Assembly: GCA_004799545.1 (NCBI GenBank)
Contig: SSMU01000005.1
Span: 372,001 to 436,000, forward strand
Reading direction: 5' to 3'
Length of the DNA: 64,000 nt
Source: Phenylobacterium sp.
Lineage (GTDB): Bacteria; Pseudomonadota; Alphaproteobacteria; Caulobacterales; Caulobacteraceae
The notes beneath the pieces were generated by a model, which was not told where the DNA came from, did no database searches, and saw nothing but the letters and a program-made list of their open reading frames with translations. Positions 25,757-34,284 of this stretch are shown piece by piece (the stretch's first letter is position 1; the number at the start of each line of letters is the position of its first letter). A program made the translations under genes and the position numbers.

Positions 25757-26143
25757 ATGACCACACCCCTTGCCGCCCCCCGCCTCGAGCACGTGAACGT
25801 CACCGTCAGCGACCCCGCCCGCGCCGCCCAGCTGATGGGCGAGCTGTTCGGCTGGCAGGTGCGCTGGCAGGGCCCGGCGCTGGCCGGCGGCCACGCCGTC
25901 CACGTGGGCTCGCAGGCCCAGTACCTGGCCCTCTACAGCCCCCGCCCCGGCTCCACCGCAGACTTTCCAAAGGGCCGCCCCCTCAACCACATCGGCGTCG
26001 AAGTCGACGACCTTGCCGCCGTCGAGGCCCGCGTCCTCGCCGCCGGCCTCACCCCCTTCAGCCACGGCGACTACGCCCCCGGCCGCCGCTTCTACTTCCT
26101 CGACCCCGACGGGCTTGAGTTCGAGGTGGTGAGCTACCGTTGA
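25757..26143 (+). CDS. VOC family protein, likely SoxR target
   Basis: A 128-residue single-module VOC (glyoxalase-fold) protein: RLEHVNVTVSDPARAAQLMGELFGWQVRW at the start, LNHIGVEVDDLAAVEARV in the second half, and FYFLDPDGLEFEVVSY at the end with the metal-ligand Glu. His and Glu ligands are present, so a metal enzyme is plausible. It starts 61 bases from the SoxR box on the divergent side, so induction by redox-cycling agents is expected. It may detoxify a quinone- or phenazine-like compound, or an aldehyde; this is inference. Confidence 0.85.
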   Translation: MTTPLAAPRLEHVNVTVSDPARAAQLMGELFGWQVRWQGPALAGGHAVHVGSQAQYLALYSPRPGSTADFPKGRPLNHIGVEVDDLAAVEARVLAAGLTPFSHGDYAPGRRFYFLDPDGLEFEVVSYR

Positions 26144-26272
26144 GCCCTACCTCCCCCACGTAGCGGCGGGAGGGTGACCCCGCGCCGAAGAGCGGCGGGT
26201 GGTGTCCCAGTTTGAAATCGGCCGCCGTCGACCCGTATTCCGCGCAGGCCGGGTCAGCGCTACAATGGCGGC

Positions 26273-26461
26273 ATGGACACCAAGCCATCCCCGGCCATCG
26301 GCCCGGTCTTCGCGGCTGTCGGCATGGCGATCTGCGGGATCTGCCACCTGCTCTACGTCGCGGCGGATTGGAGAGTGTTGGCCTTCTTCCTCATCGCCGC
26401 CCTCTTCTCGATCCAGGCGCTCATCAGGTGGAAGCGGGATCAGGGCCCCCAGGGACAGTAG
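26273..26461 (+). CDS. Small two-helix membrane protein
   Basis: A 62-residue protein with two likely membrane segments (IGPVFAAVGMAICGICHLLYVA and WRVLAFFLIAALFSIQALI) and a charged tail. The preceding region lacks a clear ribosome site but starts after a short hairpin-forming stretch (CCTCCC/GGGAGG at about 26150-26173). It lies 29 bases before the next gene on the same strand. No family is recognised; it could be spurious. Confidence 0.5.
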   Translation: MDTKPSPAIGPVFAAVGMAICGICHLLYVAADWRVLAFFLIAALFSIQALIRWKRDQGPQGQ

Positions 26462-26490
26462 CGCCGTCGGATGATCGGTGGAGGTCGGCG

Positions 26491-27315
26491 ATGCCGGGTC
26501 GGATCAAGCGCCTGATGGCGCTGGCAATCGCGCTCGCCGCCAGCGCGGCGGCCGCGCAGGTTCCCGCCGAACCGCCGAATTTCAAACCCGCCCCTCAGGC
26601 CGCCCACCTCGATCTGGCCAAGCCCTTCCACGCCCGTTCGCCCTGGCGCCTGGTGGTGACGGAGGGTCCGCTGGCCAAGGACTACGGCGACAATGACGCG
26701 CCCGGCGCCCTCACCCTGTGTCTGCACAAAGGCCCGGCCGGCCCCTGCCTATCCGACCCGGTCACCCCGCCGCTCCGCGCCACCACGCCCGACGATCCCA
26801 TCGCCTGGGAGCCGCACTATCTGCTCGCCGCCAAGCTGGTCTATCCGCGAGGGCCGAGGGCCGCGCCCTTCCTGCTGATCGTCACCGGCAGCCTGAATTC
26901 CGGCGACGGAAATCAGATCGTGGCCACCCAGCTGTTCGCCTACGACACCGGCCGCGACGCCTTCCGCCGCGTCTATCGCAACAGCACCGCTCGCAACAAT
27001 AACGAGGAGACCCGCTTCATCACCGACGGCCCGCTCCGCGGCAGCGTGATCACCGCCGAGCCGCAACAGCATCGGCCCTACGGCTATTGGATCACGGTCA
27101 ACAGGCTCACCCCGACGAACACCTATCGCCAGGCGCTCCGCTACCGCAGCGCCACCCGCTACAACGACGGCAACCCCCTGGCGGTGATCGACTCCGAAAT
27201 GCCCAACATCCAGCGCCGCCTCGGCCTCTGGAAACCCGGCCAGCCCCTCCCCACGCCCCACGCCAAGCCCTGCCTCAAGCCCACCCTGAAGAACACCGAG
27301 CTGTGGTGCGGATGA
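26491..27315 (+). CDS. Exported hypothetical protein
   Basis: A 274-residue protein with a signal peptide (LMALAIALAASAAAAQ). The body has HARSPWRLVVTEGP, ALTLCLHKGPAGPCLSDPVTPPL, LLIVTGSLNSGDGNQIVATQLFAYDTGRDAFRRVY and a final CLKPTLKNTELWCG. The four cysteines may form two disulfides in the periplasm. The middle part reads like a WD/beta-propeller-type strand pattern, but no family is assigned. GGAGG seven bases upstream supports the ATG at 26491. Confidence 0.72.
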   Translation: MPGRIKRLMALAIALAASAAAAQVPAEPPNFKPAPQAAHLDLAKPFHARSPWRLVVTEGPLAKDYGDNDAPGALTLCLHKGPAGPCLSDPVTPPLRATTPDDPIAWEPHYLLAAKLVYPRGPRAAPFLLIVTGSLNSGDGNQIVATQLFAYDTGRDAFRRVYRNSTARNNNEETRFITDGPLRGSVITAEPQQHRPYGYWITVNRLTPTNTYRQALRYRSATRYNDGNPLAVIDSEMPNIQRRLGLWKPGQPLPTPHAKPCLKPTLKNTELWCG

Positions 27316-27415
27316 GCGGGCGGCCCTGAGCGCCCCTCTCCCAGGCGCTCGACAGCCGACGATCCGAATGTCTTCTGAGGGTGGGAAGCGCCCTAAGCCA
27401 CGCGCCATCGCCGAG

Positions 27416-27964
27416 CTAGTTCAGCGCCTCGGCCAGCGCCTCCCCGGGAGCGGCGCTCCCGCCATGATCGCTCACGTTCAGCACCGCGCCCTCCAGCTCC
27501 GCCGGCGTCGGAGCCTCGTAAACGCCTTCGAGGAGCTCGAACATTTCCGGCGTCACCTCCATGACGAAGGTCTCGCCCTTGGCGGTGTTGCGGCTGGCGA
27601 CGCGGGCGCGGCGCACCTCCTGCGGCGCGTCGACGAAGTGCCACTTGAGCGACCAGCCCTCCGCCTCGGCCATCTGGCGGACGCGCTCCCGGTCGGCCCG
27701 GCGCATCGCGCCGATGTCAAGGACCACCGAGGTCCCGGCGGTAAGCACGGCGGAGGCGGTCGACCAGATCAGCGCGTTGCATCGGGCCATGCGCTCCAGC
27801 ATCCACCCAAACTCGATGGGACCGCTGACGTCCGGGCCGAACAGGCGTGCGCCCCACTCGTCGAGGACGAAGGGGACCGCGTTCTCGCGACGGGCCAAGG
27901 CGTGGGCGTAGGTGGTCTTCCCCGCGCCGCAGGGCCCGAAGATGACGTTGAGCGTGGCTGGCAT
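27416..27964 (-). CDS. P-loop kinase/ATPase (zeta-toxin-like AAA family)
   Basis: A 182-residue P-loop protein. The Walker A motif GPCGAGKTT is at residues 10-18. LDEWGARLF follows as a probable nucleobase or substrate-positioning motif, SVVLDIGAM as the Walker-B-like strand, and the DAPQEVRRARVASRN part as the lid arginines of small-molecule kinases. The family includes zeta toxins and chloramphenicol phosphotransferase-like enzymes. No antitoxin gene is adjacent, so a housekeeping or resistance kinase is as likely as a toxin. I begin at ATG 27964, where the kinase fold starts. Confidence 0.75.
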   Translation of the reverse strand: MPATLNVIFGPCGAGKTTYAHALARRENAVPFVLDEWGARLFGPDVSGPIEFGWMLERMARCNALIWSTASAVLTAGTSVVLDIGAMRRADRERVRQMAEAEGWSLKWHFVDAPQEVRRARVASRNTAKGETFVMEVTPEMFELLEGVYEAPTPAELEGAVLNVSDHGGSAAPGEALAEALN

Positions 27965-28069
27965 GATGCCCCTCGTCCCTTGAAGCTCGGGAGCGCTGTG
28001 GCGGTCATGCTCCCCTGCGCGAGGAACGGCCAAGCTTGATCTTCGTTCCTCGACGCGCCGCCTGGGTGA

Positions 28070-28228
28070 CGCCGAGGTCGGCTGTGGGTCGAGCGTGAGA
28101 GGGCTGAGCTCAAGGATGGCATCTGGACGGTTTGGGAGCCGCTTCCGCCGAATAGTGTCGGGGGCAGTCTCTACATTCTCCTGTCTCAGGCAGATGGGCA
28201 CGTCATGCAAATGTTCCTCACACAGTAG
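28070..28228 (+). pseudogene. Possible C-terminal gene remnant
   Basis: Between a TGA at 28067 and a TAG at 28226 lies a frame with protein-like sequence and balanced composition: ELKDGIWTVWEPL, then PPNSVGGSLYILLSQADGHV and MQMFLTQ. It has no usable start codon upstream of the conserved-looking part, so it may be the tail of a lost gene. The base composition is less GC-rich than its neighbours. It could also be chance. Confidence 0.35.
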
Positions 28229-28374
28229 GCGCCGCACCCTCCCTCGAAACCTTCGCGCGCAATGAGTCCGCTACGGGTCGCAACCGGCCCCTGCGACCTC
28301 GCCCAACACCGGACTCCATTCCTCCGGAATGAGACCGGGCCTTCAGGCCCATGCCAAGCCCAAGGCTCCGGCGA

Positions 28375-28447
28375 CCGGAGGGGTCAAGGACGGCCCGCCA
28401 GGGCCGCCTCCGGCGAGCGCGCCCGCGCTCGTCCTTGAGGCCTCCGG
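28375..28447. repeat. Inverted repeat upstream of the glycine riboswitch
   Basis: The 18-base arm at 28375-28392 (CCGGAGGGGTCAAGGACG) and the arm at 28430-28447 (CGTCCTTGAGGCCTCCGG) pair at 16 of 18 positions. An inner GGCCCGCCAGGGCC adds a second small hairpin. The element lies 35 bases ahead of a putative promoter for the gcv leader. No gene is seen from 28229 to here. Confidence 0.6.
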
Positions 28448-28481
28448 GCGGCAGAGGCCAACGCCGCCCCCACCCCCCGCC

Positions 28482-28509
28482 TTGACTCCCCCGCCCCCCG
28501 CGCTAAGGC
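28482..28509 (+). promoter_or_regulatory. Putative promoter of the gcv operon
   Basis: TTGACT (28482-28487), a 16-base spacer and TAAGGC (28504-28509) form a reasonable housekeeping promoter. It would start transcription a few bases before the first glycine aptamer. This rests on motif match and position only. Confidence 0.4.
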
Positions 28510-28514
28510 TCCCC

Positions 28515-28715
28515 CAACTCTCGCGGGAGAGACTCGGCGTCGCCGGGAGCCGAAGGCGCAACCGCCCCGGAAACGCTCAGGCAAAAGGACCGCGCGGGCT
28601 GATGAACGCTGGAAAGTGTCACGCCGAAGCCCTCCGGGCGTAGGCGGACCGCCGAAGGAGCAGAGGGCGGCCCAGGGATCGGGCCCTCCCAAATCTCTCA
28701 GGCCCTAGGGACAGC
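28515..28715 (+). promoter_or_regulatory. Tandem glycine riboswitch
   Basis: Two glycine aptamers lie in tandem ahead of gcvT. The first carries GGGAGAGACTC, GAGCCGAAGGCGCAACC and CTCAGGCAAAAGGACC (about 28524-28591). The second carries CGCCGAAGGAGCAGAGGG and TCTCAGGCCCTAGGGACAG (about 28650-28714). These are the strongly conserved GCCGAAGGnGCAA and CUCAGGCAAAAGGAC blocks; the second aptamer has CCCTA in place of the AAAA run. Glycine-bound RNA is expected to switch on the downstream cleavage genes. The expression platform is the 65 bases before the gcvT start. Confidence 0.93.
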
Positions 28716-28779
28716 GGGGGCGCGGGCTTGGCGAACGACGTCGCCGCCGCTCGCCTCATCGTCAGCCGGAGCCGCCCCT

Positions 28780-29919
28780 TTGTCCGCCCCCGAAGTCCCC
28801 ACCGACCTGAAGACCACCCCGCTCACCGCCTGGCACGGCGCCAACGGCGGCAAGCTGGTGGCCTTCGCCGGCTATTCCATGCCGGTGCAGTACGCGGGCG
28901 AGTCCGGCGGGGTCCTGAAGGAGCACCTCTGGACCCGCGCGCACGCCGGCATCTTCGACGTCTCCCACATGGGCCAGGCCCGCCTCCGCGGTGTCGCCCC
29001 GCTCGCCGCCTTCGAGGAGGTGGTCCCCGGCGACTACATCGGCCTGAAGCCCGGCCGGCAGAAATACTCCATCCTGCTCAACCGCACCGGCGGGATCATC
29101 GACGACCTGATGGCCGGCCGGCCGGATGACGACGGCCTGTTCGTGGTGGTCAACGGCGCCTGCAAGGACAACGACTTCAAGGTCATCGACGCCGAACTGG
29201 CCGGCCAGGTGACGATCGAGCGCCTGGAGGACCGCGCCCTGATCGCCGTCCAGGGCCCGGAGGCCGCCGCCGTGGTCCAGGGCCTGATCCCCGGAACCGC
29301 CGACATGGTGTTCATGGACATTCGATCTCTCCGCGGACTTGGCGCCGACCTGATCGTCTCCCGCTCCGGCTACACCGGCGAGGACGGCTATGAGATCTCC
29401 GTCCCGGCCGCGGACGCGGTGCGCGTCTGGGAGACCCTCGCCGCCGACCCCCGCGTGCGGCCGATCGGCCTCGGCGCCCGCGACTCCCTGCGCCTCGAGG
29501 CCGGCCTGCCGCTCTACGGCCACGACCTCGACGAGACCGTCTCGCCGGTCGAGGCTGGCCTGACCTTCGCGATCAACAAGAACCGCCGCGAGCAGCGCGA
29601 CTTCCCCGGCGCCGCCCGCATCGCCCGCGAGCTGGCCGAGGGCCCGGCCCGCGCCAAGGTCGCCTTGCGCGTGCTGGAAGGCGCCCCCGCCCGCGAAGGC
29701 GCCGAGGTCGCCGACGCGGCCGGCGCGGTGATCGGCGTGGTCACCTCCGGCGGCTATTCCCCCACCCTCAAGGCCGGCGTCGCCCTGGCCTTCGTGACCC
29801 CCGAGCACAAGGCGCTCGGCACGAAGCTCGCCGTCATCGTCCGCGGCAAGCCCCAGGCCTGCGAAGTCGTCGCCAGCCCCTTCGTCCCTCACCGCTATGT
29901 GCGCAAGGCCGCGCCATGA
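28780..29919 (+). CDS. gcvT: Glycine cleavage system T protein (aminomethyltransferase)
   Basis: GcvT transfers the methylene group from the lipoyl arm of GcvH to tetrahydrofolate and releases ammonia. This 379-residue cytosolic protein has the standard N-terminus LKTTPLTAWHGANGGKLVAFAGYSMPVQY, DVSHMGQ, SRSGYTGEDGYEI and GLGARDSLRLEAG. The start is a TTG at 28780, because the conserved N-terminus begins only 10 residues later and no ATG fits. It lies 65 bases after a tandem glycine riboswitch and is followed by gcvH, gcvPA and gcvPB, so glycine should induce the set. Confidence 0.96.
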   Translation: MSAPEVPTDLKTTPLTAWHGANGGKLVAFAGYSMPVQYAGESGGVLKEHLWTRAHAGIFDVSHMGQARLRGVAPLAAFEEVVPGDYIGLKPGRQKYSILLNRTGGIIDDLMAGRPDDDGLFVVVNGACKDNDFKVIDAELAGQVTIERLEDRALIAVQGPEAAAVVQGLIPGTADMVFMDIRSLRGLGADLIVSRSGYTGEDGYEISVPAADAVRVWETLAADPRVRPIGLGARDSLRLEAGLPLYGHDLDETVSPVEAGLTFAINKNRREQRDFPGAARIARELAEGPARAKVALRVLEGAPAREGAEVADAAGAVIGVVTSGGYSPTLKAGVALAFVTPEHKALGTKLAVIVRGKPQACEVVASPFVPHRYVRKAAP

Positions 29920-29941
29920 CCCCCGCGCGCAGCGCCGTCAT

Positions 29942-30160
29942 TTCGAACCACGGATTTCACGGATCACGCGGATGGGCGGCCGTCCGGTGGGGCCGCGGCG
30001 GCGGCGGCGTCCCATTTTCAGCCACGAAAAACACGAACAACACGAACGGGCGCGCCGTTCGGCGCGAGAAAATTGAACCACGGATTTGCCGCGCTTCGCG
30101 CATCCGCGGCGGCCATCGCCCAGGCCCGGCCTGTTCGTGTTTTTCGTGTGGGTTCGTGGC
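29942..30160. repeat. Inverted-repeat element between gcvT and gcvH
   Basis: The gap holds two alternating units. GAACCACGGATTT occurs near 29944 and again near 30074 as direct copies. GCCACGAAAAACACGAACA (30021-30039) returns inverted at 30133-30160, with eight extra bases inside the second arm. The GCCACGAAAAACACGAA unit is the same as in the element after gcvH. No gene is seen in 29920-30247. Confidence 0.75.
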
Positions 30161-30247
30161 CTATTCAAACGGCGACGCCGCCGCGGTCCCTCACGACCAC
30201 CCCATCCGCTTCCTCCCTCCCCACACGCCCCTAGAGGACATCCCCCC

Positions 30248-30613
30248 ATGCGCTTCACCAAGGACCACGAGTGGGTCGAGGTCGCCGGCGACGTCGCCAC
30301 CATCGGCGTCACCGCCTACGCCGCCGAACAGCTGGGCGACGTGGTGTTCGTCGAGACGCCCGAGGTCGGCAAGACCGTGAAGGCCGGCGACAACCTGGCG
30401 GTGGTCGAGAGCGTCAAGGCCGCGTCGGATGTCTACTCGCCGGTCTCCGGCGAGGTGGTCGAGGCCAACGCCGCCCTCTCCGACAGCCCTGAGACGGTCA
30501 ACGCCGGCCCCGAAACCGCCGGCTGGTTCGCCAAGCTCAAGCTCGCCAACCCCTCGGAGGTGGACGCCCTCATGGACCGCCCCGCCTACGAAGCCTACCT
30601 GCAGACCCTCTGA
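30248..30613 (+). CDS. gcvH: Glycine cleavage system H protein
   Basis: GcvH is the lipoylated shuttle that carries the aminomethyl intermediate between the P, T and L proteins. The 121-residue length is normal. The lipoyl site is Lys57 in [12 protein letters not shown]; the N-terminus [10 protein letters not shown] and the end EYxxxL-type AYEAYLQTL are canonical. The ATG at 30248 is the natural start. Unlike most operons, gcvH is separated from gcvT by 328 bases and from gcvPA by 193 bases, and both gaps are filled by hairpin repeats. Confidence 0.96.
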   Translation: MRFTKDHEWVEVAGDVATIGVTAYAAEQLGDVVFVETPEVGKTVKAGDNLAVVESVKAASDVYSPVSGEVVEANAALSDSPETVNAGPETAGWFAKLKLANPSEVDALMDRPAYEAYLQTL

Positions 30614-30641
30614 CCCGCCCGCGCGCCGCGCGATTTATTTG

Positions 30642-30767
30642 GGCCACGAAAAACACGAAAGGACACGAAAGCACCCTGCGAGCGGCAGCGAGCGAGACCA
30701 TCCGCGACCTTCGGATTGATCGCGCCTGCGCCGCCGCCTGCTCCGTCCTTTCGTGTTTTTCGTGGCC
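30642..30767. repeat. Inverted-repeat element between gcvH and gcvPA
   Basis: A perfect 22-base inverted repeat (30642-30663 and 30746-30767, unit core CCACGAAAAACACGAAAGG) bounds 82 bases of internal sequence. A further ACACGAAAG copy follows the left arm at 30663. The unit matches that in the gcvT-gcvH gap. The element lies within the presumed gcv transcript. Confidence 0.78.
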
Positions 30768-30806
30768 GACCCTTACCGAGCCCGCCGCTCCACGGACCTG
30801 ACCTGA

Positions 30807-32147
30807 ATGAGATACCTGCCCCTGACCCCCGACGACCGCGCCGAGATGCTCTCGGTGATCGGCGCGCGCGATATCGACGCGCTGTTCGCCGACGTGCCGG
30901 CCGCCGCCCGCAAGCGCGACCTGTTCGACCTGCCGCGGCATGCCGGCGAGCTGGAGGTGGAGCGCGAGCTCTCCGCCCTCGCCGCCCGCAACCGCCCGGC
31001 CGGAGCTGGGCCGTTCTTCTGCGGGGCCGGCGCCTACCGCCACCACGTGCCGGCCACCGTCGACCACGTGATCCAGCGCTCGGAGTTCCTGACCTCCTAC
31101 ACGCCCTACCAGCCGGAGATCGCCCAAGGCACCCTGCAGGTGCTGTTCGAGTTCCAGACCCAGGTGGCGGCGCTGACCGGCCTCGATGTGGCCAACGCCT
31201 CGATGTACGACGGCTCGACCGCCTGCGCCGAGGCGGTGATGATGGCCCAGCGGGTGACACGCCGGGAGAAGGGCATCCTCTCCGGCGGCCTGCATCCGCA
31301 CTACGCCGCCACCACCCAGACCATCGCCCACGCCGAGGGGATGGAGATCGTGCGCCTGAAGGCCGCGGTCGATGCTGAGGCCGCCGTCATCGAAGCCATC
31401 GACGCCGAGACCGCCTGCGTCGTGGTCCAGACCCCCAATGTGTTCGGCATGGTCACCGACGTGACGAGGATCGCCGAGGCCGCCCATGCCGCCGGCGCCC
31501 TCCTGATCGTGGTCACCACCGAGGCGGTGTCCTTCGGCCTGCTGAAATCGCCGGGCGAGATGGGCGCCGACATCGCGGTCGCCGAGGGCCAGTCGATGGG
31601 CAACACCCTGAACTACGGCGGCCCCTACGTCGGCCTGTTCGCAGCCCGCGAGAAGCTGGTCCGCCAGATGCCCGGACGCCTCTGCGGCGAGACCGTCGAC
31701 GCCGATGGTCGCCGCGGCTTCGTGCTGACCCTCTCCACCCGCGAGCAGCACATCCGCCGCGAGAAGGCGACCTCCAACATCTGCACCAACTCCGGCCTCT
31801 GCGCCCTGGCCTTCACCATCCACCTGTCGCTGCTGGGCGAGGCGGGCCTGCGCCAACTGGCGGCGATCAACCATTCGAAGGCGCGCCAGCTGAAACGCGC
31901 CGTCGAAGCCGCCGGCCTCGAGGTCTTGACGCCGCGCTTCTTCAACGAGATCGCCGTCCGCACCCGCGGCCCTGCGACCGAACTTGTCGAACGGCTCCTG
32001 CACAAGGGCGTCATCGCCGGCGTCCCCTACGCCCGCCTCGACCCCCACGCCGGCCTGGACGACGTCCTGCTGATGACCGCCACCGAACTGACCACCGACG
32101 CCGACCTGCAGTCCCTGACCCAGGCGCTCACCGAAGGGGCCCGCTGA
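30807..32147 (+). CDS. gcvPA: Glycine dehydrogenase (decarboxylating) subunit 1
   Basis: The 446-residue N-terminal half of the split P protein, which forms a heterotetramer with GcvPB to decarboxylate glycine. Recognisable parts are [61 protein letters not shown], and [41 protein letters not shown]. It lacks the PLP lysine, as expected for this subunit. Its TGA overlaps the ATG of gcvPB (TGATG), so the two chains are translationally coupled, which suits their 1:1 assembly. Confidence 0.96.
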   Translation: MRYLPLTPDDRAEMLSVIGARDIDALFADVPAAARKRDLFDLPRHAGELEVERELSALAARNRPAGAGPFFCGAGAYRHHVPATVDHVIQRSEFLTSYTPYQPEIAQGTLQVLFEFQTQVAALTGLDVANASMYDGSTACAEAVMMAQRVTRREKGILSGGLHPHYAATTQTIAHAEGMEIVRLKAAVDAEAAVIEAIDAETACVVVQTPNVFGMVTDVTRIAEAAHAAGALLIVVTTEAVSFGLLKSPGEMGADIAVAEGQSMGNTLNYGGPYVGLFAAREKLVRQMPGRLCGETVDADGRRGFVLTLSTREQHIRREKATSNICTNSGLCALAFTIHLSLLGEAGLRQLAAINHSKARQLKRAVEAAGLEVLTPRFFNEIAVRTRGPATELVERLLHKGVIAGVPYARLDPHAGLDDVLLMTATELTTDADLQSLTQALTEGAR

Positions 32148-33727
32148 TGGCCATGTCCAACGTCGGCCGCCCGACCGCGCCCCACGCGTCCAGCTCGCAA
32201 GGCTTCCAGTCGCTGACCGGCGGCCGCGGCCTGCTGCAGGACGAGCCGCTGATCTTCGAGCTCGGCGGCTGGACCAAGACCGGCGTCGACCTCCCCCCCG
32301 CCGAGCACGACGCCTCGGACCTCGAGGGCCTGGTCCGCAGCAGCCCCATCGGCCTGCCCGGCCTCTCCGAGCCCGAGGCCATGCGCCACTACGTCCGCCT
32401 CTCCCAGAAGAACCACGCCATCGACCTGGCGCTCTACCCGCTCGGTTCCTGCACCATGAAGCACAACCCGCGGCTCAACGAGAAGATGGCCCGCCTGGCC
32501 GGCTTCGCCGACCTCCACCCCCTGCAGCCGGTCGCCACCACCCAGGGCGCCCTGCAACTCATGGACCGCCTGGCCCACTGGCTGAAGACCCTCACCGGCA
32601 TGCCGGCCGTGGCCCTCACCCCCAAGGCCGGCGCCCACGGCGAGCTCTGCGGCCTCCTGACCATCAAGGCCGCGCACGAGGCCGCCGGCCAGGGCCACCG
32701 CCGCACCGTCCTTGTGCCCACCTCGGCCCATGGCACCAACCCGGCCACCGCCGCCTTCGTCGGCTACGAGGTCCGCGAGATCGCCCAGACCGACGACGGC
32801 CGCGTCGACCTCGCCGACCTGGAGGCCAAGCTGGGTCCCGACATCGCCGCCATCATGGTGACCAACCCCAACACCTGCGGCCTCTTCGAGCGCGACATCC
32901 TGGAGATCAGCCGCCTGACCCACGCGGCCGGCGCCTACTTCTACTGCGACGGCGCCAACTTCAACGCCATCGTCGGCCGGGTGCGCCCCGGCGATCTCGG
33001 CGTCGACGCCATGCACATCAACCTGCACAAGACCTTCTCCACCCCGCACGGCGGCGGCGGTCCTGGCGCCGGCCCGGTGGTGCTCTCCGAGGCCCTCGCC
33101 CCCTTCGCCCCGGCCCCCTGGCTGGTCTCCGGCCCCGACGGCTTCGAGCTGGTGGAGGAGGCCAAGGACGAGGCCGCCCAGGCCTTCGGCCGGATGTGCG
33201 CCTTCCAGGGCCAGATGGGCATGTTCGTCCGCGCCTACGCCTACATGGCCAGCCACGGTTCGGACGGCCTGCGCCAGGTGGCCGAGGACGCGGTGCTCAA
33301 CGCCAACTACATCAAGGCCCGCCTGGCCACGGTGATGACGCCGACCTTCCCCGACGGGCCCTGCATGCACGAGGCGCTGTTCGACGACGTCTGGCTGGAG
33401 GGCACGGGGGTCACCACGCTCGATCTCGCCAAGGCGCTGATCGACGAGGGCTTCCACCCGATGACCATGTATTTCCCCCTGGTCGTCCACGGGGCGATGC
33501 TGATCGAGCCCACCGAGACCGAGCCGAAGCGCGAGCTCGACCGGTTCTGCGACGCCATGCTGGCCCTCGCCGCCGCCGCCAAGGCCGGCGACGCCGAGCG
33601 GTTCAAGGGCGCGCCCTTCCTGGCCCCCATGCGCCGGCTGGACGAAACCCAGGCCGCCCGGAAGCCCCGCCTGACGTGGCGCCCGGAACTCACAACTGTG
33701 GCTCCGGCGCCATTGGCCGCGGAATAG
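32147..33727 (+). CDS. gcvPB: Glycine dehydrogenase (decarboxylating) subunit 2
   Basis: The 526-residue PLP-bearing half of the split glycine decarboxylase. Lys295 in INLHKTFSTPHGGGGPGAG is the expected Schiff-base lysine. LTPKAGAHGELCGLLTIKAAHEA and PTSAHGTNPATAAFVGYEV are family signatures. It completes the gcv operon; the L protein (lipoamide dehydrogenase) is not in this window and is presumably shared with other dehydrogenases. The C-terminus ends with a short Ala/Pro-rich tail. Confidence 0.96.
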   Translation: MAMSNVGRPTAPHASSSQGFQSLTGGRGLLQDEPLIFELGGWTKTGVDLPPAEHDASDLEGLVRSSPIGLPGLSEPEAMRHYVRLSQKNHAIDLALYPLGSCTMKHNPRLNEKMARLAGFADLHPLQPVATTQGALQLMDRLAHWLKTLTGMPAVALTPKAGAHGELCGLLTIKAAHEAAGQGHRRTVLVPTSAHGTNPATAAFVGYEVREIAQTDDGRVDLADLEAKLGPDIAAIMVTNPNTCGLFERDILEISRLTHAAGAYFYCDGANFNAIVGRVRPGDLGVDAMHINLHKTFSTPHGGGGPGAGPVVLSEALAPFAPAPWLVSGPDGFELVEEAKDEAAQAFGRMCAFQGQMGMFVRAYAYMASHGSDGLRQVAEDAVLNANYIKARLATVMTPTFPDGPCMHEALFDDVWLEGTGVTTLDLAKALIDEGFHPMTMYFPLVVHGAMLIEPTETEPKRELDRFCDAMLALAAAAKAGDAERFKGAPFLAPMRRLDETQAARKPRLTWRPELTTVAPAPLAAE

Positions 33728-33867
33728 CGTCAGCTCTGCAAAAATTCCCGGCAGGCCGCCTTTACGAGTCAGGGAGGCGTTCGCATATCTGGAATGCGCG
33801 GTGACGGTTCAGACCTCCCCTCGGGGCCGGCCCGTGCTTCCCAGGTAGCTCCCAAGTGTCCCTCGCC

Positions 33868-34278
33868 ATGCCCTCCCTGCGCGTGTACCGCGCCTCCGAC
33901 GAGTTCGCCCGATACCTGGTCGGCCGGGTAAGTCGCTGGCTGCTGCTCGGGCTGGGCGGACTGCTGATGCTGGTCGGCCTCTTGGCCGAGGTCGTGCCGC
34001 TGCCGACCCACATCCTGGGCATGCCGCTGCTGGTCATCGGTCTGATGATCGTGCTGCGCAACTCCTTCAAGGCGCGCCGCCGCTTCGTCCAGATCCAGCG
34101 CAGCCACCCCAGGATGGTCTCGCCGGTCCGGCGCCTGCTGCGCCGCGATCCCGAGGTCGTGCTGGTCTTCTGGCAGGTCTATCTGCGGTCCGAGCGCGTG
34201 GTGCTGCCGAAGCGGTTCCGGTTCGCCATGCGCACGCGGCATCGCCTGATCGGACGCCGCCGGCTCCGCACGGCCTAG
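33868..34278 (+). CDS. Small inner-membrane hypothetical protein
   Basis: A 136-residue protein with two close hydrophobic helices (WLLLGLGGLLMLVGLLAEVVPL and ILGMPLLVIGLMIVLRNS) and a highly basic C-terminal half (RRRFVQIQRSHPRM through RRRLRTA). Helix-turn-helix pairs joined by VPLPTHILGMPL resemble DUF454/PGPGW-like small membrane proteins, but the match is not firm. An in-frame GTG at 33856 is an alternative start. It is convergent with the ATP synthase genes, 6 bases apart. The basic domain could contact nucleic acid or lipid head groups. Confidence 0.65.
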   Translation: MPSLRVYRASDEFARYLVGRVSRWLLLGLGGLLMLVGLLAEVVPLPTHILGMPLLVIGLMIVLRNSFKARRRFVQIQRSHPRMVSPVRRLLRRDPEVVLVFWQVYLRSERVVLPKRFRFAMRTRHRLIGRRRLRTA

Positions 34279-34284
34279 ACCGCC

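Noticed and set aside
27416..27964. Toxin of a toxin-antitoxin pair.
   Set aside because: The P-loop fold is zeta-like, but there is no adjacent antitoxin-like gene, so a kinase call is safer.
28330..28720. A CRISPR-like or tandem repeat array in the C-rich stretch before gcvT.
   Set aside because: The sequence is low-complexity plus one inverted repeat and the glycine aptamers; there are no regularly spaced direct repeats.
30570..32048. Reverse-strand open frame antisense to gcvPA.
   Set aside because: Compositional shadow of a well-identified gene; no domain.
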